A stretch of DNA of 64,000 nucleotides from Patagioenas fasciata (taxonomy: Eukaryota; Chordata; Aves; Columbiformes; Columbidae), in the NCBI RefSeq assembly GCF_037038585.1, contig NC_092520.1:149109104-149173103 (forward strand). Direction: 5' to 3'. The position numbers and the translations under genes were made by a program. Below, piece by piece: positions 12,610 through 24,756 of the stretch; position 1 is the stretch's first letter, and the number at the start of each line of letters is the position of its first letter. Below the pieces are notes generated by a model that was given only the letters and a program-made list of their open reading frames with translations, was not told the DNA's origin and ran no database searches.

Positions 12610-13054
12610 TTATTGTCCATTTAATTCTGAGGCATTGTACTGTACTATGGAAAGATTATCAGCACAAAGTGATGCTGCACCGCAGTGGAAACTCCGCTCC
12701 GCTTGTCCTGGCCATTGCGTGAACACTGCTGCAAAGGGGGCGTATTTTCTGTTTATTGCTACAGGTTTTTCGTTAATCTTTGAGCTGTTTCCACATAGAG
12801 CTTCAAGCATTATTGCCACTGATGCAGCTGCACCATTTTTGGAGTGCAAATGCTCATTTTCCTGGCACACAGTAGATGCATCTGTGGAGTTTATAAGGAG
12901 ATTCCACTGTGCACTAAAATTGGGCATTAGTTTGCATAAAGTTTGTCATTTATATCACACAATTCCAGAAGAAAGGGAAGATCACAGGAAGCTTAATCTG
13001 TCCTTGTATGTTAGATTAATTTATATAAATTCGCATGTGAGCCTTCCTCTATAA
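12610..13054. other. Candidate conserved non-coding block in intron 1
   Basis: The stretch stays open on both strands for more than 100 codons (12635-13054 on +, 12610-12927 on -), which is longer than usual for this AT-rich intron. Neither translation resembles a protein family, and no good splice sites frame them. It contains homeodomain/POU-like motifs such as GTGCAAATGC and TTTGCATAAA. A conserved enhancer is one possible explanation, but it is inference only; chance is the alternative. Confidence 0.25.
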
Positions 13055-14194
13055 AAACTGAAGGGTGGTTTATGAGATGTGGGATGCTCTGAGACTTTCC
13101 ATTAAGTGTTACTCGCTAATATAACAAATTACCATTATTATTGTGTGCATTTCTATTTCATAAGATGTTGTGGGTTTTGTTAGCCTTTTGAAAATAATAA
13201 ACCAGATTAAACTAAACAGGAGCTGCCCAGGGATAATAACAAAGTCTATAAAAAGAGAAACTCTCCAATTATGGTTTACAATATTATTAAATCATAAGAG
13301 GTCTTAAAAAAGGTTGAATGAATCTTCATGTGTACGAGTGGATAAAAAGCACTATATTAGAGCCCGGGGGTGCTGGTCATCATATACCGTAACTGGACAT
13401 GTATGGGATTTGTCTGTAAGTTTGTACTCTTGTGGCATAGACCACTCTGGTGCTGGGCCTGTGAGGATGAAGTCACCAAATCCCACTTGATTTCCAGCCC
13501 CTCTGTACAGGGAATTGCTTACCTGAGGAGATACGTCCCTGCCCCATGACTTATCTAGAGGAGGAGTAAGTGCCCGTGGCTTGAGGGTAACATGCAGCAC
13601 GGTCCCTGCTCTACAAATGCCGTTCTTCAAATGAGTCAGTGGTGCTGGGGCAAGGGAGGGCAAGTGGTTAACTGGTGCTGGTAGATGTTGCTTATTCTTT
13701 TAAGAGCAAGAGTGCGTTGCTTTCTTCTGGAGAGCTCTTTTACAAGCTCTAGTCAGTGGTCCTTCAACAACTGGTGCTTGTGAGAGTCTCCTTCTGAGAG
13801 CAGAGCCATGTAATTCCTTTTCCTAGAGCGTATGATGGAGGAGTGGAAAAACTGCTGTAGATGGGAAGGCAAACTACACCGCTGTTCCCGGAAAACATCC
13901 ATCAGCCTTAACAAAATCAAGGGATTTATGTGTTAGGGCATATGCCTCTTATTTCGGTATACCTCCTGCTTGGGCATGCAGTTTTGGCAGTGATGTGCCT
14001 TGGGTGTGACACTCTAAACCACACATACTGCAACACTTGGATGCTGGGACAAGATTCTTTGCTTGAATACATGTTACAGTGCAGCTTTCTCCGCCCTGAT
14101 GGAGCATATGATCAATGCTGGGATCTCTATAATTAGTTTTTATTTTGCTGGTGGCTTGGGTGATGCCCAGCACCTCTATTGGAAGGTAACTAAC

Positions 14195-14475
14195 AATTGT
14201 AGAATTGTATAATCATTTAGGTTGGAAAACACCTTTAAGATCAAGTCCAACCGTTAACATAACACTGCCAAGCCCTCCTCTAAATCATGTACCTTAGAAG
14301 CTCATCTGTGCATCTTTTAAACACCTCCAGGGATGGTGACTCCACCACTTCCCTGGGCAGCCTGTTCCAATGCCTGACAACCCTTTCAATTAAGGTTTTT
14401 CCTAATATCCAATCTAAACCTCCCCTGGTGCAACTTGAGACCATTTCATCTCATCCTAAATGTCACCTAGTATCA
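14195..14475 (-). mobile_element. CR1 LINE 3' fragment
   Basis: On the + strand it begins with a degraded reverse-complement CR1 tail, followed by GGTTGGAAAACACC and AAGATCAAGTCCAACC. Further on are the conserved blocks GGGATGGTGACTCCACCAC, TTCCCTGGGCAGCCTGTTCC and CTTGAGACCATTTCATCTC. These are diagnostic of the 3' UTR and end of ORF2 of avian CR1. It is 5'-truncated as usual and clearly diverged, with no intact reading frame. Confidence 0.9.
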
Positions 14476-17400
14476 AGTTCCTTCTCCTTTCTCGTGGGCT
14501 TTTGGATTTGAACTACTGTTCACCACTTCTCAGGAGGCTTAGCACGCACTTTGCCTCCAAGGTCTCCCCCAGCAGAAGTGTTGAAACAATGCAAAACTCT
14601 TCTCCAAGTGTTTCACAGGTGGCACCTTGAGGAGAGACCTCCTTGCCTGAGATGATGGTCTCTTCTTTCAAGTGACTCCATTCCTAGGAGCTTTGGCACT
14701 TGCTTTATTCAGCCCTGAATCTTTAGAATACTATTTGCCAACACTTTTCTGGTTTGACAAGAAGCCATTTCAAAAAGCCTGGCCAGCTCAAAGTATCTGC
14801 TCTTCTAGCTGTGTGCTCTACTGAGCCTGTAATATGTGTCTTACAAGTTGTGCTTTAGCCTAGGCAGATGTTATGATCTTCATGCAGAAGTGACTAGGGT
14901 CTTCTAGCCCACACGATGCTGGAAATTAGAAATGATGGTAGCATTGGTGTCTTTTGAGCTTGCAACTTAAATGGGGAAAAAACTTTCCTTTTTTTATGAG
15001 GCAGTTTAGATATGGAAACATATGGACAAACCTCCCCTCCCATAGCAGAGTACAGTTACTGCTTCAGAGGTCTTGTTCATGGACATCATGTTGGAGAAAC
15101 ACCACTTATTTCTTAATTTTGACATTCCTATCTCTGTTTTACTCTCTTTGTTTGCTGAGCTGTATGCCGTGTATAATTACTACACAAGTCCATGATAATA
15201 CTGCTGCCAATAGACAAGACTGTATCTCTGTAAGGGTATTAAAGTTTAAGAAGGGAAAAGTTATTTTTGTTTATTTACCCTTCCCCTCCCACTCCCTTGC
15301 CCAGAATTTGCTCTGTAGCTGCTCTGCAGTGGAATAAATTTGGCTTTCCACAGTAGGCTGCTTTTCCCTACCCCATGGGTAGATGAGCGTGCTGGGGAGC
15401 TTTGCAAAGTTCTTGTGATTTGGGCTAGAGCTGTTTGGAGCCCCAGATCTGCTCACCCGTTTGACGTACAATAAACTCAACCACTGCTAATGTTTTAAAA
15501 TCGTTATGCTGGGATTGTTTCAGGACGAAAGAATGTTTCCTTCATTCCCGTGTGGCCTAATTTCTTATGACAAAGAGCTTTAGCAGCAAAAAACACTGGT
15601 GTGAATATAGCACCTGTGCACATTCACGTTTAGCATTCATGGACCACCAAAGACAGTGTTTAAAATATACACCAAGGCATGCTTGCAGTCAGATTTTGCT
15701 GTTTAATGGAAGGCTTATCTGAATACCACGGTGTTGATATGCTTGTGTTTTGCTCTGATTTTTTATTTTTTTTTTTGTTTTAGAAAAAGGATACACAGGA
15801 GAATAGCCAAGCTGTGAGGCTGGTGCTTTTACATAACTGTTTTCAATAACTTACATCAAGTAATTCACAGTTTACTAGCCTTTTTGACTTGATGTTTGCC
15901 TCAAGAAGGGGTGTGACAAGCATACTCTGCCTTTGGGATAGGTGACATGATGGGGTCAGGAAGATCCCTCCCCCTAAAAGGTTCTGCTTCTCCTGCCAAT
16001 AGACTCATTTTGCAGGATGAGAAGTGATCAGACATGATCCATGGAGACTAATGCAAGAATTTTTTTCAAGAATGTTGTTGGATGTCATGTTTTTAGTGAT
16101 TGCTCCTCACAACCTGGCCAAATAAATAATTGAGAATCTCTCACATCTTGGTGCATGGGTTTGTATTTCGTGATGGCCTGAGCACTTGTCCTCACGTGCA
16201 CATATCTGCTTTCTCCAGAAGTGAGATGGCCAGAGCACACTTTGGCATTTGGGGTGGGATGATTATGAGCACGGTGCTCCATCTGGCTGATTTACAGCCA
16301 GACACAGTTAATTTGTATGAAAAATGGCTCCTGCAGATGGTCCCTGCCATTGCGCACATCTGCAGGTGCCTCTGATGTGACCTTTGTCTCCACTGGGACG
16401 GGGTGGCCCTGTGCGGCCCCTTGTTCCCTGCAGCGCCCGTGAAAACAAGGTTTAGGCTTGAAAGTTCCTGCTGCCACAGTGTATTTACAGTTGAAACTCT
16501 GCCTGGGTGTCTGTTATTGACATTTGTTGTGGTTTGTCATTCTGTGCTGGGAGAAATGAGGGAAAGTGATGTATACTGCTACCCTGAAGTGGCTTGCAGG
16601 AGAAATGGGGAAGGAAAACAAACAAACAAACGAAAATTAAAAAGCCCTGACTCTTCATATATTCTTGAGTCACACAGACTGATGTCTTGTCAAAATGTAG
16701 CTGCATCAACCTATACTTCAAAGGGAAAGGTCAAGTCATGCAAAAAAGTCGCTTTTCCCAAACTCTCTGGGTTTCAGCTATTGCCTCTGGTGCGAGCAGA
16801 GCAGAAATGCACAAGTAAGTCTCCTGGTCTGGTGAGGTTAGACTGACCTGGAAGATGCAGCCCAGGACAGATAGCACTCTGTTGCTTCTGAGTGAGGAAT
16901 GTAGAGAGCATTTATAAAAAGCATATGTTGACTGGCCCTCACAGACACACCACACCTCCTCTGTCTTACAAAAAAATCCGAGGTGCCTGCATAGTAGCAA
17001 CAACTCGGTGGCTTTGCTGTTGCATCGTGTATGTCATGGGAGACCTGGAGTCTGCTAGTAACAACAGGAAGGATTGTTGGCCCTTTAGCATGTTTACAAC
17101 TACATGCAAAATATTTAGATTGAGTCTTTTTCCCCACTGGGTTTCTTGTGTATTTTTAAAAAATTTCTTTTAATGTTAGTACGTTTGAATTCCTTGTTCA
17201 TATATGGAGTCTTCCCTAGATAAAGACACCATGTGTATGTGTGTATACGTATACGTATTTGTCAAAATGTACTGATGCAGTTAATTCTAAGGAGAATCGA
17301 GTTATCTTCAACTGCATGTAAGGCAAAGCCTGTCAGCAGCTGTTAAGCAAGATGGCTGTAAAAAACAGTGACCAGAAAAATGTGTTAATACATGCTGTAA

Positions 17401-18146
17401 AACAAAACAAATGTCACAGCAGTGCCTTTTTTTTTCTTTTTAAATGATCGACATAAATAATGAACCATAATTGTCTCATTGAGTCTAGGGTGATGTTAGC
17501 TAACCTATCTTTAATATCAGAGTCATTATAAAAAGGATGCTAACTAATACACCAGCTTATTAGTGTAATCCTGATGTCAGTAAAGCATTTAAATAAATGC
17601 TTAACCTTCAGTATGTGAAAGTATTTTGAAAGATTAAGGAGAATAAGTGCATCTGTAATGCCAAGCAGATGCTCCAGCACCTTACCAAGTCCTTGTCTTG
17701 GCTGTGCCCAAGTGAAAGCATCTACTCCATAGCAGAAGATAACTACCCATATTGTAAAGATGCTGCTTGGCTGAGGCAACCACAGAAGGTGACAACAGGG
17801 AAACAGGATGAGTGCTGTGCTTCTGGTGTTGGCTGGAGTTATTTGCTGCTAAGAAAGCACAGACCTCGTCTAACTGCAGTCAACTTCACTGGGGGGGCAC
17901 AAACCTCTCTCATCTCAGTGTCAAGAAGGTTGCCAAATTCAACTGCGTATTTTATAAATTATGGAAGTGTTTTCTCTTTAATCTGATAAACCAGAAGTTC
18001 AGAGCAATTTTCACTAATTAGTTTAATAGCACTTACATTAGAAGACTGCAAATCAGGCAAAAAGCATAATTTAGAGTGTTTGAAAGATGTCTTGCTATTG
18101 CAAGGCCTCTCCAGTCTAGTAATGGTTCCATTTTGTTTCCTTACAG

Positions 18147-18324
18147 GTTAAACATATTGCTGGCTGGTATGAACCCCTTCTATTTCCACGCAGTGAATGT
18201 AATTTTACACTGTCTAGTGACTCTTGTGCTGATGTACACTTGTGACAAAGCTGTCTTCAAGGACTGTCGACTTGCTTTTGTCACGGCGCTGTTCTTTGCT
18301 GTGCATCCCATTCACACCGAGGCT
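18147..18324 (+). CDS. TMTC1: TMTC1 exon 2, second and third membrane segments
   Basis: It encodes the last base of codon 107 through residue 166 (178 nt). The acceptor is TTCCTTACAG|G and the donor GCT|GTAAGT, so it ends on a codon boundary. It reads LNILLAGMNPFYFHAVNVIL, a hydrophobic helix (about 119-137), then a short CDKAVFKDC loop and a second hydrophobic segment (about 149-159). It ends in HPIHTEA, the start of the conserved HPxHTEAV motif of TMTC proteins. The match to recalled vertebrate TMTC1 is near-identical across the exon, including the MNPFYFHAVN block. Confidence 0.95.
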
Positions 18325-20023
18325 GTAAGTATGTGACACACACAAAAAACATGGTGACACAGAAGCTAAAAATAAATGCATACTTTATTTTTTTTATTTT
18401 TTTTTTAAAGAAGCCTCTGAGTCATTCAGAATACAGTACTTGTGATTTTTGCTGTGGAGGAGCAAAGGTGAGAATATGCTATATTTAAAATAAGTTGCAG
18501 GAGTCATTAAAAAGAAGTGAATTCATACTTGCCATCTTTCTGCTCCTGCACTAAATTCTAATTGACAGTTCTAATCAGTGATGCTGGGAATAAATGGATA
18601 GTCATTCAGCTGACGAAAATGTCGAGTCTTCCAAAACCAAAGGCCTCGGCGAGGCCAGGCTCTCCTGCTGGGACATTGTTGCATGCCTTGAGTCATCTCC
18701 TATAGCCACCAATTTAAGGGAGAAAAAGTGAAAGGAGCATTAGCGTGTGTTCTGGATGAGATCTCTCAGATAGAAGTGATGTGACCCGTGGATTAATTTA
18801 TCTTGATTTCAGTTAAAAGCTAGGAGTATCATCTTCAGAAAAAACTTGCTGGTTTAATAAACATCATGGTAAGTTTACAGAGCGACAGCTCACATTGGAT
18901 GTTTTTCTGTTTGCTACAATAAAACATTTAAAAACACATTCATGCTAAAACTGCAATCTGTTAGCGTGGGGATGCACTTCTATAGATAAAATGAGCCTTG
19001 CTGTCTTTGAGAAGGAAATGTAATGTCTAGCTACCCGTACTTAAAGAAATGCCCTTGTTAGCTGAGCTACCACTGGCATCACAGGCTCTCCTTACAAGCC
19101 TTTGTAAATGAGCGAGGGAAACGGCTGCTGCAGCTGAGAACTTTTGAGGAGAGATTACCTTAATAACAAAAAGCCATGAGCTTTACAGTTATTCCCTGTG
19201 CTGTCTCGTGTGAACTAATCAGCAAGGCTCCTTTTGATAATGCAGCTTTATATTATAAGGGAAGTTTTAGAAGAGGCGCTCTTTGAATTTATTTTTGTCT
19301 GGGTCAGAACTTAAAAAGGTTAAAATAAATGCCAGAGCACTGAATATAGCTTAATTATGTAATCTTAAAAGAGGCAAAATTTCAAAGGGCCTTTTATTTG
19401 CTTTATGGGCAATTTTTAGATCTTTGTGAAATGGAATATTGAAATAGTTTGTAAAAAGAGTGTTTATACATTCTTCAGTATTCCCTTTCTTATAAAAAGA
19501 TTTGGTTAATTAGTATGTAGAAAAAACTCTTATAAACTCAGATTATTCAGAAAGAGAATAAATTACATACCACTGTATCACTTTTTGGTGATAAAGTTTA
19601 TTCAAATATTAATTATTAACTCATTCCTATATAATAAGTCTTCTCCGAAGAGTTGCTCTGTCATTAGTCTTTTTCTTTAACAAATCTCTATTCTGGAAGT
19701 TGGACATGTTTCTCTCTTGAGCCTGACTATACAAAATTAAAACAGATCCCTAAAATTGGCATTTCTTTATGCAACTTTATTAATGTTTTAATAAGAACAT
19801 AAAATATGACTTAACTTTTGGTTTACTCATTTATTTTGCCACGTGGGAAATCCAGCAGACAAAACTGAGCATATCCTCCACTGACTAAGTAACAATTCAG
19901 TATGCTGAGAGAGGGTGATGCTGAAAGATAAAAAGCTTATAACAGTACCACCCGAAATGGCCACTGAATGCTCATGCCTTATATATTTGTGCTTTTACAC
20001 CTGTGTGTCTCTTTTCCTTTTAG
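18325..20023 (+). other. TMTC1: TMTC1 intron 2 (1.7 kb)
   Basis: GTAAGT donor and CTTTTCCTTTTAG acceptor. The intron is AT-rich with no recognisable repeat copy and no long open frame, especially from about 18880 to 19830. That lack of open frames is compatible either with neutral AT-rich DNA or with conserved non-coding sequence. I see nothing else in it. Confidence 0.85.
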
Positions 20024-20097
20024 GTAACAGGTATAGTAGGCAGAGCGGATGTCCTGGCCTGTCTACTCTTTCTGTTGGCTTTTCTCTCCTATAATAG
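20024..20097 (+). CDS. TMTC1: TMTC1 exon 3, GRADVLACL membrane segment
   Basis: A 74-nt exon too short to stand out as an open frame. It starts GTA ACA after TTTTAG and ends AAT AG before GTATGG, leaving two bases of codon 191. It encodes residues 167-190: VTGIVGRADVLACLLFLLAF then LSYN. The V completes HPIHTEAV from exon 2. The VGRADLL/VGRADVL motif and the following helix are shared by TMTC proteins. Phase agrees with exons 2 and 4. Confidence 0.94.
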
Positions 20098-21637
20098 GTA
20101 TGGATCCTTGCTATCAGTTGTGATAATATGATGTGATGCTCTGGCTTGAGGAGGGGGCAAAGGGGAAACCTGTCAGTTTTTGGTTGTTGCTGGCACTGGT
20201 ACTTTCCCCAGCAGTGTCCTGGCTCTGCTTCCAGCTACAGTGCCAAATAACTGACAACAAATAAACATAAAAACAGAAGTAAACATTTAAAGCCCCCTCT
20301 TAAGGCTGAGAGAGTTGGGGTTGTTCAGCCTGGAGAAGAGAAGGCTCTGGGGAGATCTTACTGTGGCCTTTCAGTACTTAAAAATGGGCCTGTAAGAAAG
20401 CCGGGGACAGACTTTTTAGCAGGGCGTGTCGCAATAGGACAAGGGATAATGGCTTTAAATTAAAGAATGGAGATTCAGGCTAGACATGAGGAAGAAATTT
20501 TTTTACAATGAGGGTGGTGAAACACCGGCCCAGGTTGCCCAGAGAGATGGTAGATGCCCCATCCCTGGAGACATTCAAGGCTGAGTTGGATGGGGCTCTG
20601 AGCAACCTGATCTAGTTGAAGATGTCCCTGCTCATGGCAGGGGGTTGGACTGGATGGCCTTTGAAGATCCCTTCCAATGCAAACTATTTTATGATTCCAT
20701 TGACATTACCGCTGATCATACTCTAGAGGAGGGCTTGTAGAGCTAAAAATTCTAAAAAAATGCTTTTGATGGAAGGCAAATTGTCTCTATGTAGAGTGGA
20801 GAACAGACACATGCCTGCCTTTAAAATACGTGCTGTGACTGTGAGACTCAAATACCAAGTCTGTGAGAGTTAAGGATTGCATCTAGACTGTTAGTCATTC
20901 TTTTCAGATGAAAACTTGGCACTGTTTGCTGAATTGTGTCCTAAAACTGTAACTGAACAAGTGTAGATAAGAAATAGCTTTACTTGGATGGGGTTTCTGT
21001 CCCTTTCGCATTGTTGTTTCATTTACAAATAGCACTGCGTCACCATCATGGCAACGTGGAAAAACTGCTTATGTCCCTCTTGGATTGTTAGCTATAAATC
21101 TGCAATGCTGTTTTAGTCACAAGGTTTCAAAGGTGTAAAATGGGTACTGACTTTGCAGGGATCAGCTTGTTTGATTTTGGTTCTTCCTTGCCTCACTCCC
21201 TCTTGTCCCTGCCCAGTCTATTAATGATTAGGACACATCTTTAACCCAGGGGAGTGTGGGTGGAATGAAGGAATTTTTGCTTGCACGGTGCGTTTTGTCA
21301 CATAAGGAAAAATAAGCATGTGTGTTCTAGATGATGGAAAGCAGGTGTTTTCCTGCCCTTTCTGTCATTGTACTTACTCTGCCTTCCTCTGACTGTTTTA
21401 AATCCATTTGTCTTTTCCCTTCCTCTGCTCAAATTCGTGGTGCACCTCTCAATATTTGTATCATCCCTTCCTGTGTCTAAGCCTCTCTTCATTTATCAGT
21501 GAACAGTGTAGATTGTTTGTGTTACTTATTACCAGGATCTTAAGAAATTAAGGAAAAGTGCCTCAATATTTGTGTGAATGTAGTAAATATGAAAAGAACA
21601 GAAAAGTTAAAGTATTTATGTCAAATCTGTTTTTCAG
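20098..21637 (+). other. TMTC1: TMTC1 intron 3 (1.5 kb)
   Basis: GTATGG donor and TCTGTTTTTCAG acceptor. It contains the CR1 fragment at 20295-20700. The rest is unremarkable. Confidence 0.85.
20295..20700 (+). mobile_element. CR1 LINE 3' fragment
   Basis: It has GGTTGTTCAGCCTGGAGAAG at the left, then GGACAAGGGATAATGG, CCCAGGTTGCCCAGAGAG, CATCCCTGGAGACATTCAAG, GGTTGGACTGGATGGCCTTT and GAAGATCCCTTCCAATGC. These blocks appear in the order found at the 3' end of avian CR1 in sense orientation. It has insertions and many substitutions and no intact frame. Confidence 0.92.
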
Positions 21638-21814
21638 GAGTGTGGATCAGCTTTATGTTGGGGAACATTTCCCTCCCACTTCCTCCCCATTCTTTTTGCT
21701 GCTTAGTTTATTCCTTGGGACGTGTGCAATGCTGGTGAAAGAAACTGGAGTCACTGTGTTTGGTGTGTGCTTGGTTTATGACTTCTTTTCCCTATCCTGC
21801 AATGGACTCAAACT
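21638..21814 (+). CDS. TMTC1: TMTC1 exon 4, membrane segments and VKETGVTVFG motif
   Basis: It encodes the last base of codon 191 through residue 249 plus two bases of codon 250 (177 nt). The acceptor is TTTTTCAG|G and the donor ACT|GTAAGT. The start (SVDQLYVGEHFPPTSS) is a variable loop. It is followed by the conserved PFFLLLSLFLGTCAMLVKET helix and GVTVFGVCLVYDFFSLS, another hydrophobic segment. The lysine/glutamate in LVKET (225-226) is a conserved TMTC feature. The match to recalled vertebrate TMTC1 is near-identical after the loop. Confidence 0.95.
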
Positions 21815-23774
21815 GTAAGTAACTCGCTAGACTTGCTGTGCTTTTCAAGTGTTGCCACCTGTGTGTGCAAAATATATATTATTATATACAGCACTGTGGG
21901 AGATGGACTTGCCCTGCTGAATCAGATGGCACATATTAGACAAATTTAGAAGGCACCAAAATTTCATTCTATATTTTTTGTTGTTGCTTTTACTCTGTTG
22001 CTGCCTGGTAACTTTTGCTGGGTAAATAGACCAGATGTGAAGAACTGTTCTCTACAATGCTCAATTCACTCTGGCGAGACTAGTATTTATTTTCTTCTGT
22101 GGGGCTTCTGACTGAAGCATCAACATCTTAAAATTTCTCTGGCCTAGCTCCTTCCACTTGCAGCATCTGCTTGATTATTCAGTCATAATGGCATGGGTTG
22201 TAGAAATATCATATGAGGTTTAGTAGCAAGATCAGGTTTGATCCTTTCTGTCCTTACAGGATGAAAAAAAGAGGGAAAATACCCAGCCATTTCTGGAATG
22301 ATTTGAATAATTAGCAGCTCTCAGCAGTCACCAGAGAAAAATCAAATACTTTGAAGTTTGTATCCCTCACCCACTTCGTGTCACAAATAACTAAGCTATT
22401 CTGTATCCCCATTAAAAGTTAGAAGTCTTTTGTTTGATAGAAGCTGTCTTTTATCCATTTCTCTCTCAAATCATACCTGGTGTAGATCTCTGTTGACAAG
22501 GGAGTGAAGGTAAGAGCTGACTGCCACTGAGAATGGGAGGTCCGCTCCTGCCAGCACTTCTAGTGTTCCCACTGGTGCTGTCCCACAGGTGCTGGAGCCT
22601 GTCACACCACTGCCTGGGCTAGTCTATCTGTGTTATAAAAAAGGACACTGAATTTGTGTTTCTGCAGTAGTAAATTAAATCAATTCCCAGAAGGATTCAG
22701 AGAGCGCCAGAGCTGGCACAGTGTGAGAGCACCAAACACAGGGAGAAGCGGGACTTCCCTTTTTCAGGAGCATCGTGGCGTCCCTCCTGTTTCAGCCCTT
22801 CCTCTAGGTCCTTATGGGGGGTGGACCAGGTTTCAGGCCCACCTACCCTCCCTCTGGCCCTTCTATCAGCAATCGCAATCAGAGGGCAGGTATGATGGGT
22901 CAGCAAAGGGTTCCTCCTATTTTGACCGGATAAATATCATAACGGTGTATCTGGTGGGCAAGTAGCCAGCGAGGAGTTTTCTGGGGACTGACAGCCTGCC
23001 TGTTAACACTTGCACTTACTCCCTGCCAGGTGTGTTCCAGGAGCTGCCTGACTAAAAGTAACACAAGTTAATTAACTGGGGGGAAAATCTGTGCCCTGCT
23101 CCTTCTCCCTCCCCTCAGTCTCACATTGCAGGGGCCTTATCAGGTTATTTCTTTGCTTCAGTGGCATCCAGTTGCCCAGATGTGGCAGTTATTTAGCTTG
23201 CAGGAATGAAGCTCTGTAGTCCAGAGGTGCTGTATTTTCAGATTTGCTCTGGTTGCAGGTATTGTGCACTTTTTTGTCTCTTTGTGATGCTCAGGATTTT
23301 ATGACCGTATCTGACTTTTTTAGAGGGAGGCAGAAAACCAGCAGCCTTCTACATGCTGCTGCAACTCATCTCCTCCTGCTCCTTCTTCCAGCCTGTACAG
23401 ATTTGTTTTCTGTTTCAATGAGGCAGAACACCAATTATTTTCTGCAGAAAAAAATAGGAATGGCACCATATTCTTCCTCACAGTGCTTCCCATCTTACCA
23501 GAGGTCCAGAGAACAGCTTGATACAGGAGCACTCATCTTCTGTTGCTGCAGGATCTCTTCCTCTAGATCTAGTTAGGAATTAATAAACCCTGTCCTCCCA
23601 ACACACAAAGATTGTATTTTGGATTAAATAAAATGTCATCTGTTGTAGTTATATGCCATGTTGTGCTGTTTTTGTAGTGTTCAACCTTTCGATAGGTAAG
23701 CATGGAAAATAAAAATCCTTATTTCCTTTTCCCATCTCCCCTCCTTTTTTCCTATTCTCTGCATGCATAATCAG
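21815..23774 (+). other. TMTC1: TMTC1 intron 4 (2.0 kb)
   Basis: GTAAGT donor; the acceptor is a long pyrimidine tract then GCATGCATAATCAG. No repeat copy is confidently recognised. Short open frames (22654-22965, 23244-23576) lack family resemblance. Confidence 0.8.
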
Positions 23775-23975
23775 GAGAAATGGAGGGATCCACCAGAGAC
23801 CTGCCCGGCATCCTGTGGCTTCTTCCTCGCTGCAGGTCCCTCCATCGGGCCGGGAGAACGGGAAGCATCGCTTCACTCACCGGGGCACCTGGAGCTCCTG
23901 CCACCCAGCATCACCCGAGGAACAGCGGAGCGGTGGCCTTTCTGTGCCCAGCAAAGCCATGTGGGCCATTCGGAG
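23775..23975 (+). CDS. TMTC1: TMTC1 exon 5, hydrophilic loop, in-frame cassette
   Basis: It encodes the last base of codon 250 through residue 316 plus two bases of codon 317. It is 201 nt, exactly 67 codons, so skipping would preserve frame. The frame has no usable ATG of its own. The identity rests on PPSGRENGKHRFTHRGTW, then a Ser/Pro/Gly-rich stretch and SVPSKAMWAIR, which align with the human TMTC1 loop as I recall it (RENGKQQRFPHKGAW ... SPRAVWSMMR). The first third (NGGIHQRPARHPVASSS) is weakly conserved. The loop is hydrophilic and basic. The acceptor is TAATCAG|G and the donor CGGAG|GTACTG, the weakest donor of the gene by eye. Confidence 0.87.
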
Positions 23976-24648
23976 GTACTGCCGGCTGCTTGCTGCTCTT
24001 GTTGTGGTTTAGTTTGCAGCTGAGCCTACCTTAAAATGTGAAGTCACTTTGTTTTAGTAGTTTTTTTTCCTGTAATTTTTATTAACGCTATTGGAGAAGG
24101 AAGAGAGGAAAAGGTGGGAGGAGGGTCAAGGGAAGAAAGAGGAAGAAGAAATCAAAAAGTGCATTTCTTCTGCTTGGGAAGAGGAGACTATCTGAGGACT
24201 ATCCATGTCCTGAGACTTTCTATCCTAATCTGATATTGGTAGGCGATGCTCTCTTTTCGAGCTTCTCCACAGAGAAAGCCAGAACTGTAATGCTAGTTTG
24301 AATGGGAGGCGGGGGAATATGTGCACGTGTACAATAATGCCTGTAGTGAAGTGAGTGCAGTGTGAGCAGGGTATTATGTGATACTGCTATATGGATATAC
24401 ATGTCTGTGGGTATAATTTCTGCACATGGGTGTATGTACACATGGATATGTGAGTGTATGCATGTTTATGTAAATATATGAAAGCAGAGGTGATGCTCAC
24501 TTTTGCTTTATGCTTAAGGATGTACATATAAAGGTGAGAGATGGGCTCAGGCGTTAACAGAAGGATTTTCACCAGTCGTGTCCAGCAGTTCTCAGCATGT
24601 TAATTGTGCACCTTGCTGAGGAAGAAGGGCCCTCCCTGTGACTCGGGG

Positions 24649-24756
24649 CCACACTCTGGCACAGGACCACCACTTGATGCCTGTATTCCTGTGAGACAAC
24701 ACTGAGTTAGTAAGTGTGACTCAGCAGCCAGGCCATGGATCCACGCCAGAGTGTGG
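24649..24756. repeat. 12-bp inverted repeat around about 84 bp
   Basis: CCACACTCTGGC at 24649-24660 is matched by its exact reverse complement GCCAGAGTGTGG at 24745-24756. The flanks do not pair further. It could fold as a long-loop hairpin or be a relic of a small foldback element. A 12-bp match over about 100 bp can also arise by chance. Confidence 0.4.

Larger units (their letters stand above)
5840..18146 (+). other. TMTC1: TMTC1 intron 1 (12.3 kb)
   Basis: It begins GTAAGT and ends in a pyrimidine-rich TTACAG. It contains the downstream half of the CpG island, a 20-A run (7602-7621), a 30-bp tandem duplication (12461-12520), a stretch open on both strands (12610-13054) and one CR1 fragment (14195-14475), listed separately. 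Many short open frames occur, but none has family resemblance, coding-like codon use and a splice context together. No nested gene is supported. Confidence 0.8.

Noticed and set aside
23780-24034. 84-86 codon frames at exon 5
   Set aside because: These are shadows. Only the third frame, which lacks its own ATG, matches TMTC1 and fits the splice phases on both sides.
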